A program made the position numbers and the translations under genes. Shown here in pieces: positions 1-7,496 of a DNA stretch of 64,000 nt (position 1 is its first letter; every line of letters begins with the position of its first letter). The notes under the pieces were generated by a model that searched no databases, had not been told where the DNA came from, and saw only the letters and a program-made list of their open reading frames with translations. Origin of the DNA: Nonomuraea glycinis (GTDB lineage: Bacteria; Actinomycetota; Actinomycetes; Streptosporangiales; Streptosporangiaceae); assembly GCF_014646515.1 (NCBI RefSeq), contig NZ_BMNK01000001.1, forward strand, positions 600,745-664,744. Reading direction: 5' to 3'.

Positions 1-89
1 TCCTCACCGACTCGCTCAAGGGCACCGGCGTGGCGGAGGTCGCCGACTTCATCGCCAGCCGCAGGCCGGCATGCTCGCCGAGCGCGTAG
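1..89 (+). CDS. ureG: Urease accessory protein UreG, C-terminal end (partial)
   Basis: The open frame from base 3 encodes 28 residues (LTDSLKGTGVAEVADFIASR and a short basic tail) and ends at TAG 87-89. The sequence resembles the extreme C-terminus of the SIMIBI-class GTPase UreG, which uses GTP to deliver nickel to apo-urease together with UreD/UreF. The assignment rests mainly on position: the next gene is a clear ureD and starts inside this frame at base 71. The 19-base overlap indicates translational coupling of a urease accessory operon that begins left of the window. The short fragment alone is weak evidence. Confidence 0.65.
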   Translation, partial: LTDSLKGTGVAEVADFIASRRPACSPSA

Positions 90-1012
90 ACCGGCTGGCC
101 GCCGGGCACTACACGATCACCTCGATCCCGGAGGACGTGGCGAGGTACGCCGAGGTGCCGGACACGCTGCCGGTCGGCAGTCCGGGCAAGGTCGGCGTGC
201 TCGACCTGGCCTTCGAGCGGCGTAGTGGCCGGACCGAGCTGACCGGCCACTATCAGAAGGCGCCGCTGCAGATCATGCGGCCGCTCTACTACGACCCGGC
301 CCGGCCGGACCTGCCGTATGTGATCGTCATGTCCTCGGGCGGCGGGATGCTGCAGGGGGACCGCTACCGGCTCGACCTCGCCTGCGGCGCGGACGCGTCG
401 GTGCACCTGACGACGCAGGCCGCCACGAAGATCTACCGGATGGAGCAGGACTACGCCAGCCAGCTCGTCACCATCACGGCGGGGCCGGGCGGCTACGTCG
501 AGTATCTGCCGGATCCGGTGATCCCGTTCGCCGAGTCCCGCTTCTACCAGTGCACCAGGGTGACCTGCGACCCCACCGCCACCGTGATCCTCGGCGAGAC
601 CCTGCTGGCCGGGCGGCTGGCCCACGGCGAACGGCACGCCTACACCGCCTACTGCAACGACCTGGAGGTATGCGGTCCGGGCGGCGAGCTGCTGTTCGCC
701 GACCCGATGAGGCTCGTCCCCGGGCGGGCACCGGTCGCCGGGCCGGCCATGTTCGGCGCGCACGGCGTGCTGTCCACCCTGTACGTGGTCACGTCGGCGG
801 TGGACGCCGCCGAGCTGGCCGACGCGCTGCACGAGGCGGCGGCGGGCAGCGGGCTCGTGGGCGGGGCGAGCACGCTGCCGAACCGGGCGGGCGCCTGGGC
901 CAGGCTGCTGGGACCGGAATCCCCGCACGTCAACGCGACCCTGGAACGGCTGTGGGACATCGCCAGGCGGGCGATCACCGGCACCCCGGCTCCCGACCGG
1001 CGCAAGCCCTGA
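71..1012 (+). CDS. ureD: Urease accessory protein UreD
   Basis: A 313-residue protein of the UreD/UreH family, the chaperone that binds apo-urease and, with UreF and UreG, assembles the dinuclear nickel site. Family hallmarks visible are the block around residues 85-100 (MSSGGGMLQGDRYRLD, matching the conserved SxGGxLxGD stretch), the following TTQAATKIYRM segment at about 115-125, and the YLPDPVIPFAxSRF block at about 145-160 (canonical PxPxIPFxxxxF). Length is normal for the family (270-320). It overlaps ureG and is the last urease gene: the next gene, after 179 bases, is unrelated. Function is assigned from the family; the urease structural genes would lie outside the window. Confidence 0.92.
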   Translation: MLAERVDRLAAGHYTITSIPEDVARYAEVPDTLPVGSPGKVGVLDLAFERRSGRTELTGHYQKAPLQIMRPLYYDPARPDLPYVIVMSSGGGMLQGDRYRLDLACGADASVHLTTQAATKIYRMEQDYASQLVTITAGPGGYVEYLPDPVIPFAESRFYQCTRVTCDPTATVILGETLLAGRLAHGERHAYTAYCNDLEVCGPGGELLFADPMRLVPGRAPVAGPAMFGAHGVLSTLYVVTSAVDAAELADALHEAAAGSGLVGGASTLPNRAGAWARLLGPESPHVNATLERLWDIARRAITGTPAPDRRKP

Positions 1013-1191
1013 GGCAACTCGCACGGTGGGCCGGGCCGGCATGGGAACTGCTGCGGCCGGAGGGCAGGCCGGACATCACGGCCGGGTCGGTGCTCGGGCG
1101 GCGGTTTCGTACGAGCGGCGGTTTCGTACGGGACGGAGGAGAAGCACGCTGGTATGACAGCATTCCTGGACCGGTGGAAGGAGCGGCGCTC

Positions 1192-2097
1192 ATGACCTTG
1201 CCACGGACGGTCGGCGTCTTCGGCGGCGGGCGGATGGGGGCGGGGATCGCGCACGCGTTCCTCGCTTCGGGCAGCCACGTGATCGTCGTGGAGAACGGGC
1301 CGGAGGCGGCCGGCCAGGCCCGCGACCGGGTGGCTGAGAGCCTGGCCAAGGCTCGGGTGGCTGAGAGTCTGGCCGAGGGTCGGGTGGCTGAGAGCCTGGC
1401 CGAGGGTCGGGAGGCTGAGAGCCTGGCCGAGGGTCGGGGGGTGGCCGAGGATGCCCTTGAGCGGCTGCGGGCCACGGCCGACCCCGGCGACCTGGCGCCG
1501 TGCGACCTCGTCATCGAGGCGGTGCCGGAGGACGCGGCGCTCAAGGCCCAGGTGCTCGCCCTGGCCGAGAGGCTGGCGCCGGACGCGGTGCTCGCCTCCA
1601 ACACCAGCAGCCTGTCCATCGGCGGGCTCGCCGCCGGTCTGGCCTCGCCGGACCGCTTCCTCGGGCTGCACTTCTTCAACCCCGTCCCGGTGAGCGAGCT
1701 CATCGAGATCGTCACCGGGCCCCGTACCGACCCCGCGCTCGTGACGCGAGCCCGGGACTGGGCGGTGGCGCTCGGCAAGACGCCGATCACCGTCGCGGAC
1801 TCGCCCGGGTTCGCGAGCAGCCGCCTCGGCGTCTGCCTGGCGCTGGAGGCGATGCGCATGCTCGAAGAGGGCGTCGCCGGCGCGGCCGACATCGACACGG
1901 CGATGACCCTCGGCTACCGCCACCCGATGGGACCGCTGCGGACCACCGACGTGGTCGGCCTCGACGTGCGGCTCGCCATCGCCGAGCACCTGTCACGCGA
2001 GCTCGGCCCCCGATTCGACCCGCCACAGATCCTGCGCGACCTCGTCGCCGCCGGTCACCTCGGCCGCAAGACGGGCCAGGGCTTCTACACGTGGTGA
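1192..2097 (+). CDS. 3-hydroxyacyl-CoA dehydrogenase (NAD-dependent) with an internal nine-residue repeat
   Basis: A 301-residue single-domain L-3-hydroxyacyl-CoA/3-hydroxybutyryl-CoA dehydrogenase, which oxidises 3-hydroxyacyl-CoA to 3-ketoacyl-CoA with NAD. The N-terminal Rossmann motif reads GVFGGGRMGAGIA (residues 8-20). Conserved blocks NTSSLSI, LHFFNPVPVSELIEIV (with the catalytic His) and DSPGFASSRL follow in order, and the C-terminal helical domain ends GRKTGQGFYTW, typical of the family. The ATG at 1192 follows GGAAGGAGCGGCGCTC and gives the usual length; the frame is open much further upstream but that part is shadow of ureD. Between beta-2 and the next helix (codons 46-81) lie four tandem 27-bp repeats, so this protein carries about 27 extra residues. 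It appears monocistronic. Confidence 0.9.
   Translation: MTLPRTVGVFGGGRMGAGIAHAFLASGSHVIVVENGPEAAGQARDRVAESLAKARVAESLAEGRVAESLAEGREAESLAEGRGVAEDALERLRATADPGDLAPCDLVIEAVPEDAALKAQVLALAERLAPDAVLASNTSSLSIGGLAAGLASPDRFLGLHFFNPVPVSELIEIVTGPRTDPALVTRARDWAVALGKTPITVADSPGFASSRLGVCLALEAMRMLEEGVAGAADIDTAMTLGYRHPMGPLRTTDVVGLDVRLAIAEHLSRELGPRFDPPQILRDLVAAGHLGRKTGQGFYTW
1327..1434 (+). repeat. Four in-frame tandem copies of a 27-bp unit
   Basis: Units 1327-1353, 1354-1380, 1381-1407 and 1408-1434 encode RVAESLAKA, RVAESLAEG, RVAESLAEG and REAESLAEG. They differ at only a few bases and a fifth partial unit (RG) follows. The array lies inside the NAD-binding domain of the dehydrogenase gene, keeps the frame, and would form a charged amphipathic helix. 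Confidence 0.95.
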
Positions 2098-2115
2098 AGA
2101 CGGGCCAGGGTGGTA

Positions 2116-2247
2116 TCAGGCCGGCGTGATGCGGGTCCAGTTCGGGTTGACGCGTCCGTCCTTCAGATTGGTGAAGGTGCCCTGGTCGTCGACTCTGGCC
2201 GTGGAAATCCCGCCGTCGCCTTCACGGTAGAAGAGCAGCTCGGACAT
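2116..2247 (-). CDS. 43-residue single-repeat beta-propeller-like microprotein
   Basis: A short minus-strand frame, 43 residues, beginning MSELLFYREGDGGISTARVD and ending NPNWTRITPA. The ATG is preceded by a good ribosome site (GAGGGGG, spacing about 7). The pattern (LLFY.E.DG..STARVD..G.FTNL....P.WTRI) is that of one blade of the tachylectin/tectonin-like repeats found in tandem in actinomycete secreted proteins, but here a single unit stands alone with its own start and stop. No signal peptide is visible, so it would be cytoplasmic. It is convergent with the dehydrogenase gene, 18 bases from its stop. Role unknown; it could also be the stump of a longer lost gene, but the ribosome site and clean ends argue for a real gene. 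Confidence 0.6.
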   Translation of the reverse strand: MSELLFYREGDGGISTARVDDQGTFTNLKDGRVNPNWTRITPA

Positions 2248-2561
2248 GGACGTCCCCCTCTGGTGATTTCGCTGCCGCGCTGTTCGACACGGCGTGACGT
2301 GTCCCGGTCACTCCCGCAGATGTGTCCTTGGGCGGCGATCATCGAACCTGCCCCCGCGGAACCTTTGCCGATGCGCTTGAAGTGATCTACACGCCGACGG
2401 GGCGCCATCCGGGCACGTGGGCATCGACCCGGCTTGAGCTGGGGAGGAGTCCAAGTGCCCGGTGGTGAACCGCGGCCATCGGTGTGTGTCCAAGGACCTT
2501 TTCGCTTTGCCCGTGGGCGCCGATCCTCGTTGAGAACCACAGCAGAACGGAGGACGGAGAC
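2248..2561. other. Intergenic region between divergent genes
   Basis: About 310 bases separate the microprotein (leftward) from the methyltransferase (rightward). Both promoters should lie here. I see no convincing inverted repeat, RNA gene or conserved reading frame. Confidence 0.5.
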
Positions 2562-3650
2562 ATGACCACCAAGACCGACGAGTTCGCCGATCACCTGCTC
2601 CAGGCGGCGCTCGGCACCATCGAGATTCTCGCCATCCATCTCGGTGATCGGCTCGGCTGGTACCGAGCGCTGGCCGAGCAGGGCCCGGCCGGACCCGCCG
2701 AGCTGGCCGTACGAGCCGGTGGCGCCGAGCGGTACGCCCGGGAGTGGCTGGAGCAGCAGGCCGCGGCCGGGATCCTGGAGGTCGCTCCGGACGGCCGGTT
2801 CGCGCTGCCGCCGGGCGTGGCCGAGGTGCTGACCGACCGGTCCAGCCTGGCCTACCTCGCGCCGCTGGCCCGCATGCTCGCCGCGGCCGCCACGCAGCTG
2901 CCCGCCCTGGAGAACGCCTACCGCACCGGCGGCGGGGTCGGCTGGGCGGCGTTCGGGACGGACATGCGTGAGTCGCAGGCCGACATGAACCGGCCCTGGT
3001 TCGAGCACGCGCTGCCGGACGCCCTGGCCGGGGTCCCGGACCTGGACGCGCTGCTGCGCCGTCCCGGCGCCCGCATCGCCGACGTCGGCTGCGGCGGTGG
3101 CTGGTCGGCCATCGCGCTGGCCGGGGCGTACCCGGAGGCGACGGTCGAGGGTGTGGACATCGACGCGCCCTCCATCGAGCTGGCCCGCCGCAACGCGGCC
3201 GGGCTCGGTGACCGGGTCACCTTCCGCCGCCGCAACGCGGCAGGGCTCGGTGACCGGGTCACCTTCCGCTGCGGCGACGCGGCCGGGCTCGGCGCGGGCC
3301 GGTACGACGCGGTGTTCGCCTTCGAGTGCGTGCACGACATGCCACGCCCGGTGGACACCCTCGCCGCCGCCCGCCGCGCGCTCGTGCCCGGCGGCGCCGT
3401 CGTCGTCATGGACGAGGCCGTCGGTGACGCGTTCACCCCGGACGCGGACGAGCTGGAGCGGCTGATGTACGGGTTCAGCCTGCTCATCTGCCTGCCGGAC
3501 GGGATGAGCGAGCAGCCGTCGGCCGCCACCGGCACCGTCATGCGCCCCGGCACCCTGCGGCGGTACGCCGAGGAGGCCGGATTCACCGGCGTCGACGTCC
3601 TGCCGATCAGCGACTTCGGCTTCTGGCGCTTTTACCGCCTCCGGCTCTGA
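2562..3650 (+). CDS. SAM-dependent class I methyltransferase with N-terminal winged-helix domain
   Basis: A 362-residue methyltransferase of the Rv2258c-like group: residues 1-100 form a winged-helix/dimerisation region (YAREWLEQQAAAGILEV is the typical winged stretch) and residues 160-290 a class I SAM-binding fold. Motif I is IADVGCGGGWSAIALA (about 170-185), the acidic residue after beta-2 is in VEGVDIDAPSIE, and motif IV is DAVFAFECVHDM. Small-molecule or fatty-acid-type substrates are known for relatives; the substrate here is unknown. The ATG at 2562 follows CGGAGGACGGAGA. Codons 209-236 are a direct duplication of 14 residues (RRNAAGLGDRVTFR twice, then a diverged third copy), which lengthens the loop between beta-2 and beta-3 next to the SAM pocket. 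It is followed 116 bases later by an ECF sigma gene. Confidence 0.88.
   Translation: MTTKTDEFADHLLQAALGTIEILAIHLGDRLGWYRALAEQGPAGPAELAVRAGGAERYAREWLEQQAAAGILEVAPDGRFALPPGVAEVLTDRSSLAYLAPLARMLAAAATQLPALENAYRTGGGVGWAAFGTDMRESQADMNRPWFEHALPDALAGVPDLDALLRRPGARIADVGCGGGWSAIALAGAYPEATVEGVDIDAPSIELARRNAAGLGDRVTFRRRNAAGLGDRVTFRCGDAAGLGAGRYDAVFAFECVHDMPRPVDTLAAARRALVPGGAVVVMDEAVGDAFTPDADELERLMYGFSLLICLPDGMSEQPSAATGTVMRPGTLRRYAEEAGFTGVDVLPISDFGFWRFYRLRL
3186..3269 (+). repeat. 42-bp in-frame tandem duplication in the methyltransferase
   Basis: Unit 1 (3186-3227) and unit 2 (3228-3269) differ by one base (GCC versus GCA) and each encodes RRNAAGLGDRVTFR. A third, diverged copy beginning CGDAAGLGAGR follows, which suggests the ancestral segment was C-G-D-A-A-G-L. 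Confidence 0.95.
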
Positions 3651-3766
3651 TCGCGACGGACAGGTGATGCTGACGCCCGCGCGCTGAGCTTGCTCACGAC
3701 CGACCATTTTCCGGCTCCGGCGGTGTCTATCCAGGGGAGAGGGGTCCATGGATGGAAGGAGCCGAG

Positions 3767-4837
3767 ATGCAGGGGATTTCGCTGCCCGGGGAGCCGGCGG
3801 TGTCGGCGCGAGGTGAAGACGGCGAGAAGTTCCGCCGGCTGGTCGAGCCGTACCGACGTGAGCTTCAGGTGCACTGCTACCGCATTCTCGGGTCGGTGCA
3901 GGACGCCGAGGATGTGCTGCAGGAGACGTTGCTGGCGGCGTGGCGCGGGATCGACGGTTTCGAGGAGCGCGCGTCGGTGCGGACGTGGCTCTACCGGATC
4001 GCGACCAACCGCTGTCTCAACGCGTTGCGGTCCAGTGCCCGTCGTCCGCACGAACGCGCGGCCTACCAGCTGGAGGTTGCGTTGCCTGAGCCGTCGCGCC
4101 GCCGGGAGGAGCCGAGCTGGCTGGAGCCGTACCCCGACGTGCTGCTGGACGAGATCGCCGACCACCTGCCTGGCCCGGAAGCGCGTTACGAGGTCAGGGA
4201 GTCGGTGTCGCTGGCGTTCCTGGTAGCGCTGCAGCGACTGCCGCCGAGGCAACGGGCCGTGTTGGTGCTGCGGGACGTGCTGGGATTCCGGGCCGCCGAG
4301 GTGGCGAGCATGCTCGACACCACCGAGAACGCGGTGACCAGCGCGCTGAGACGGGCACGGGGCGCGCTGGCGCACGTGCTGCCGGGCCCCGACCGGGAGA
4401 GCGCCCCGCTGCCGGACTCACCACAGGAACGCCGGGTCGTGGCCGACTTCACCCGCGCGTTCGAGGCCGGGGACGTCGATGCGATCGTGGCCATGCTGAC
4501 GGACGACGCGTGGCTGACCATGCCGCCGCTGCCGCTGGAATACCAGGGCCGGGACGCCATCCGGCACTTCCTGGCTACCGTCGCGCTGCGCCGATGCCGC
4601 CGCGAGATGCTGGTCCCGACGCGGGCGAACGGCCAACCGGCATTCGGCTGTTACGTACGCGACCCGCGGACACCGATCCTGCACGCGCACGGACTGCTGG
4701 TGCTCACCCTGACCGGCGACCGGATTATCGCGCTGACCCGATTCCACGACAACTCACTGCTGACCGGATTCGGGCTTCCACGATCGCTACGCGTGAACCG
4801 GAAATCCGACGGCACACCCGAAGAGGAGGAACGGTGA
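3767..4837 (+). CDS. ECF-type RNA polymerase sigma factor with C-terminal SnoaL-like domain
   Basis: A 356-residue sigma factor of the SigG/SigJ-like ECF groups. Region 2 is at about residues 20-90 (FRRLVEPYRRELQVHCYRIL, then DAEDVLQETLLAAWRG and TWLYRIATNRCLNALR) and region 4 at about 150-205 (LPPRQRAVLVLRDVLGFRAAEVASML, then SALRRAR). Residues 225-330 form a SnoaL/NTF2-like domain (VVADFTRAFEAGDVDAIVAM, DDAWLTMPPLPLEYQGRDAI) which in such sigma factors modulates activity without a separate anti-sigma factor. The ATG at 3767 is chosen over 3752 because GGAAGGAG sits 6 bases before it. Its stop overlaps the GTG of the MFS gene, so the pair is co-translated, and the transporter is a likely target. 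Confidence 0.87.
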   Translation: MQGISLPGEPAVSARGEDGEKFRRLVEPYRRELQVHCYRILGSVQDAEDVLQETLLAAWRGIDGFEERASVRTWLYRIATNRCLNALRSSARRPHERAAYQLEVALPEPSRRREEPSWLEPYPDVLLDEIADHLPGPEARYEVRESVSLAFLVALQRLPPRQRAVLVLRDVLGFRAAEVASMLDTTENAVTSALRRARGALAHVLPGPDRESAPLPDSPQERRVVADFTRAFEAGDVDAIVAMLTDDAWLTMPPLPLEYQGRDAIRHFLATVALRRCRREMLVPTRANGQPAFGCYVRDPRTPILHAHGLLVLTLTGDRIIALTRFHDNSLLTGFGLPRSLRVNRKSDGTPEEEER

Positions 4838-6264
4838 GTTCCAACGGGGGACGGATGACGTCCGAGCAGGCATGGGCCTTAGGACTTGCCGCACTGGCGT
4901 CGTTCATGATGGCCCTGGACAGCTTGGTCGTGACGACGGCGCTGAGCACGATCCGGCAGGATCTGACGGCATCGGTCGAATCACTTGAGTGGACCGTCAA
5001 CGCGTACAACCTGACGTTCGCGGTGTTGCTCCTGACGGGAGCGGCGCTGGGCGACCGGTTCGGCCGCCGCCGGATGTTCGCCGCAGGGCTGGCGGTGTTC
5101 ACCGTCGCGTCGGTGGCGTGCGCGCTGTCGCCGGACATCGGCGCCTTGATCGTGTCGCGGGCGTTGCAAGGGGTCGGCGCCGCGCTGGTGCTGCCGCTGT
5201 CGCTCACTCTGATCAGCGCGCTGTTCCCGCCACGGCAGCGGGGCAAGGCGATGGGCCTGTACCTGGGCATCACCGGCCTGGCGACGTTCAGCGGCCCGTT
5301 CGTCGGCGGCGTCATCGCCCAAGGGCTGGCCTGGCAGTGGATCTTCTGGCTGAACCTGCCGATCGGCCTGATCGCGATCATGCTCACGGCGCGGCGCGTG
5401 AACGAGAGCTTCGGCCCGAACAACCGGTTCGACCTGGGTGGCGTCGTGCTCGTGACGTTGGGCGCGTTCGGCCTCGTCTGGGGGCTGGTCCGCGGGAACG
5501 CGGCGGGCTGGACCAGCGCGGAAGTGCTGAGCGCGCTGCTGCTCGGTGTCGCGCTGGTGATCGCCTTCGTGCTGTGGGAGCAACGCACGGAGGCGCCGAT
5601 GCTGCGGATGCGGCTCTTCCGGGTGCGGGCGTTCGCCACGGCCAACCCGGCGAACTTCTGCGTGTTCGCCTCGCTGTACGGCACGCTGTTCTTTCTCGCG
5701 CAGTACTTCCAGACCGTGCACGGCGAAGGGCCGCTCGGCGCCGGCCTGCGGCTGATTCCCTGGACCGCGACCCTGATGATCTGTGCGCCGATCGCCGGCA
5801 GATTGGCCGACAGGTACGGCGAGCGCACGTTCGTGGTCGCCGGGTTGCTGCTCCAGACGATCGGCATGGGCTGGATTGCCCTGGTCGCCGACACCGATAC
5901 GGGCTACCTCGAACTCCTGCCCGCGCTCATCGTCGGCGGGGCCGGACTCACCATGGCCATGCCCGCGGCGCAGAAGGCGGTGGTGGGAGCGGTGCGACCA
6001 CAGGAGATCGGCCAGGTGTCCGGCGCGTTCATGATGCTACGGATCTTCGGCGGGGTCTTCGGCGTGGCGGTCTCGGTCACCGTCTTCGCAGGCACCGGGG
6101 GCTACGCCTCGGCCGAGGACTTCAGTGCGGGGTTCACGGCAGCGATGGGCACGGTAACCGCGTTCGCGTTCGTCGGCATGCTCGTCGCACTCGGCATGCC
6201 CGGCAGGCGACCGGCCGCACCACCGCCGGTGGCGGGCGTCGTACCCCAGGGCGAACGCGCCTAA
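4834..6264 (+). CDS. MFS drug:H+ antiporter, DHA2 (EmrB/QacA) family
   Basis: A 476-residue integral membrane protein with about 14 hydrophobic segments, the DHA2 topology. The first segment holds the family motif LDSLVVTTALSTIRQDL (residues 24-40), motif A follows as GDRFGRRRMF, and motif C-like GxxxGPxxGG is seen as GLATFSGPFVGGVIA. These pumps export amphipathic drugs against the proton gradient. GTG at 4834 follows AAGAGGAGGAACG and overlaps the sigma factor stop (GTGA), so the two are translationally coupled. The frame is open upstream but that part shadows the sigma gene. Substrate not predictable. Confidence 0.9.
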   Translation: MSSNGGRMTSEQAWALGLAALASFMMALDSLVVTTALSTIRQDLTASVESLEWTVNAYNLTFAVLLLTGAALGDRFGRRRMFAAGLAVFTVASVACALSPDIGALIVSRALQGVGAALVLPLSLTLISALFPPRQRGKAMGLYLGITGLATFSGPFVGGVIAQGLAWQWIFWLNLPIGLIAIMLTARRVNESFGPNNRFDLGGVVLVTLGAFGLVWGLVRGNAAGWTSAEVLSALLLGVALVIAFVLWEQRTEAPMLRMRLFRVRAFATANPANFCVFASLYGTLFFLAQYFQTVHGEGPLGAGLRLIPWTATLMICAPIAGRLADRYGERTFVVAGLLLQTIGMGWIALVADTDTGYLELLPALIVGGAGLTMAMPAAQKAVVGAVRPQEIGQVSGAFMMLRIFGGVFGVAVSVTVFAGTGGYASAEDFSAGFTAAMGTVTAFAFVGMLVALGMPGRRPAAPPPVAGVVPQGERA

Positions 6265-6289
6265 TGATCACTATGACATGGAGGACACG

Positions 6290-7078
6290 ATGACAGACCT
6301 GTTCCGCTCCGCACAGGAGAAGGCCGCCACGCTGCGGAGGTCGCACGTGGCCGGTGACCCGCTCGTGCTGCCCAACGCCTGGGACGCCGCCTCGGCCCGG
6401 ATGGTCGAGGCGGCCGGATTCACGGCCGTGGCCACGAGCAGCGCCGCCACGGCCGCGATACTCGGCTACGACGATGGCGAGGCGGCGCCGGTCGAGGAGG
6501 TGCTGGCTGCGACCGAGCGGATCGTCCGGGCGGTGAGCGTGCCGGTGACGGTCGACTTCGAGCGCGGCTACGGGCTCGCGCCGGCGGAGTTGGTCGAGCG
6601 GTTCGCCGCGACCGGGGCCGTTGGGCTGAATCTGGAGGACTCGAACCCGCCGACCGGGGACATGATCGATGTCTCGGAGCAAACGGACTTCTTGGCCGCG
6701 GTGCGCGAGGCGGCGGTGTCGCTGGGCGTGGACCTGGTCATCAACGCGCGTACGGACTCGTTCGTACGCCGGGCGGGGTCGCCAGAGGCGCAGCTCGCCG
6801 CCACCCTCGACCGGGGTGCCCGCTACCTCGCGGCCGGCGCGGACTGCGTCTATCCGATCGGCGCCGGGGATCCCGACGTGATCCGGGTCCTGGCCAAGGA
6901 CATTCCCGGGCCCATCAACGTCGGGTACGGGCAGGGGAAGCTGTCGCAGGCCGAGTTCGCCGCGCTCGGCGTCGCGCGGGTGAGCTTCGGGCCGGCCCTG
7001 CAACGGCACCTCTACAACGCGTACGGGTCCGCGCTGTTCTCGGCCGTCGCGTCCGGTGAGAATCCCTTCCTGCTCTGA
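6290..7078 (+). CDS. Isocitrate lyase/phosphoenolpyruvate mutase family protein
   Basis: A 262-residue TIM-barrel enzyme of the ICL/PEP mutase superfamily. Visible family marks are LVLPNAWDAASARMVEAAGF (residues 25-44), TVDFERGYG at about 89-97 (the DxxxGYG metal-binding stretch), GLNLEDSN, and LVINARTDSFV. Members cleave or form C-C or P-C bonds of 2-oxo acids; this actinomycete subgroup has no assigned substrate. The lid motif KKCGH of true isocitrate lyases is absent, so glyoxylate-cycle function is unlikely. ATG 6290 is preferred over 6278 because GGAGG lies between them at correct spacing. It starts 25 bases after the MFS gene and may be in the same transcript. Confidence 0.85.
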   Translation: MTDLFRSAQEKAATLRRSHVAGDPLVLPNAWDAASARMVEAAGFTAVATSSAATAAILGYDDGEAAPVEEVLAATERIVRAVSVPVTVDFERGYGLAPAELVERFAATGAVGLNLEDSNPPTGDMIDVSEQTDFLAAVREAAVSLGVDLVINARTDSFVRRAGSPEAQLAATLDRGARYLAAGADCVYPIGAGDPDVIRVLAKDIPGPINVGYGQGKLSQAEFAALGVARVSFGPALQRHLYNAYGSALFSAVASGENPFLL

Positions 7079-7288
7079 AGCGGCGATGCCGAGCCGAGCC
7101 GCCCCAGCTCCGGTCACCGCGCGCAATACCGGGTGTGGGCCGGCGAGTGCTACGACATGAACACCGACAAGGGCGGCAGGACCTTCAAGCAGCGAGTGTG
7201 GTATCTGCCCACATCGCAGATCCTCATCGCCGACGACTGGAACGTCTCCGGCCTGGCGGGCATCGTCGAACGCGCCACCTGGAAGTGA
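7079..7288 (+). pseudogene. Remnant of an unidentified gene (C-terminal fragment)
   Basis: Directly after the stop of the preceding gene the same frame stays open for 69 codons and reads AQYRVWAGECYDMNTDKGGR, then TFKQRVWYLPTSQILIADDW and NVSGLAGIVERATWK before TGA 7286-7288. The composition (Trp, Tyr, Asn) and codon use look like real protein, and the downstream terminator fits the end of a gene. No ribosome site precedes the possible starts (GTG 7133, ATG 7157). I read it as the 3' part of a lost gene; family not recognised. Confidence 0.45.
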
Positions 7289-7338
7289 CCGGACGCATTC
7301 CGACTGAAGAGAGTGCCGTCGCGAGAGCTGCACCGTCC

Positions 7339-7370
7339 GGCCCTCCTGCCCCTTGGCAGGAGGGCCTTTT
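7339..7370 (+). terminator. Rho-independent terminator
   Basis: A perfect 12-bp stem, GGCCCTCCTGCC and GGCAGGAGGGCC, with a CCTT loop followed by TTTT (7367-7370). It is the clearest intrinsic terminator in the window and closes the MFS/PEP-mutase transcription unit before the SRPBCC operon. Confidence 0.9.
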
Positions 7371-7414
7371 CGGCTGCGCTCTGATCACTGGATACGCGCC
7401 TCGGGGCCGTACAT

Positions 7415-7434
7415 GTGCAACCTATGGGTTGCGC
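7415..7434. promoter_or_regulatory. Operator-like inverted repeat 1 (GTGCAA-N8-TTGCGC)
   Basis: Half-sites GTGCAA (7415-7420) and TTGCGC (7429-7434) with an 8-base spacer, 63 bases before the SRPBCC start. A second site of the same design lies 33 bases downstream, about three helical turns, on the same face. Probable binding site for the ArsR-type repressor encoded second in this operon; inference. Confidence 0.6.
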
Positions 7435-7447
7435 AAAGCTGGCCGAT

Positions 7448-7467
7448 GTGCAACTATCAGATTGCAC
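7448..7467. promoter_or_regulatory. Operator-like inverted repeat 2 (GTGCAA-N8-TTGCAC)
   Basis: A perfect inverted repeat GTGCAA (7448-7453) and TTGCAC (7462-7467), again with an 8-base spacer, ending 29 bases before the SRPBCC start codon. It matches site 1 in sequence and geometry, as expected for an autoregulated ArsR-family operon. Confidence 0.65.
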
Positions 7468-7496
7468 TAAATGTCGACAGCGAGGGAGTTCTCCTC

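Noticed and set aside
550-1191. Upstream extension of the dehydrogenase frame
   Set aside because: It overlaps ureD and reads as basic low-complexity sequence; the Rossmann motif starts right after ATG 1192.
649-1989. Long minus-strand frames opposite ureD and the dehydrogenase
   Set aside because: They are Arg/Pro/His-rich mirror frames produced by GC-rich third positions and show no family motif or ribosome site.
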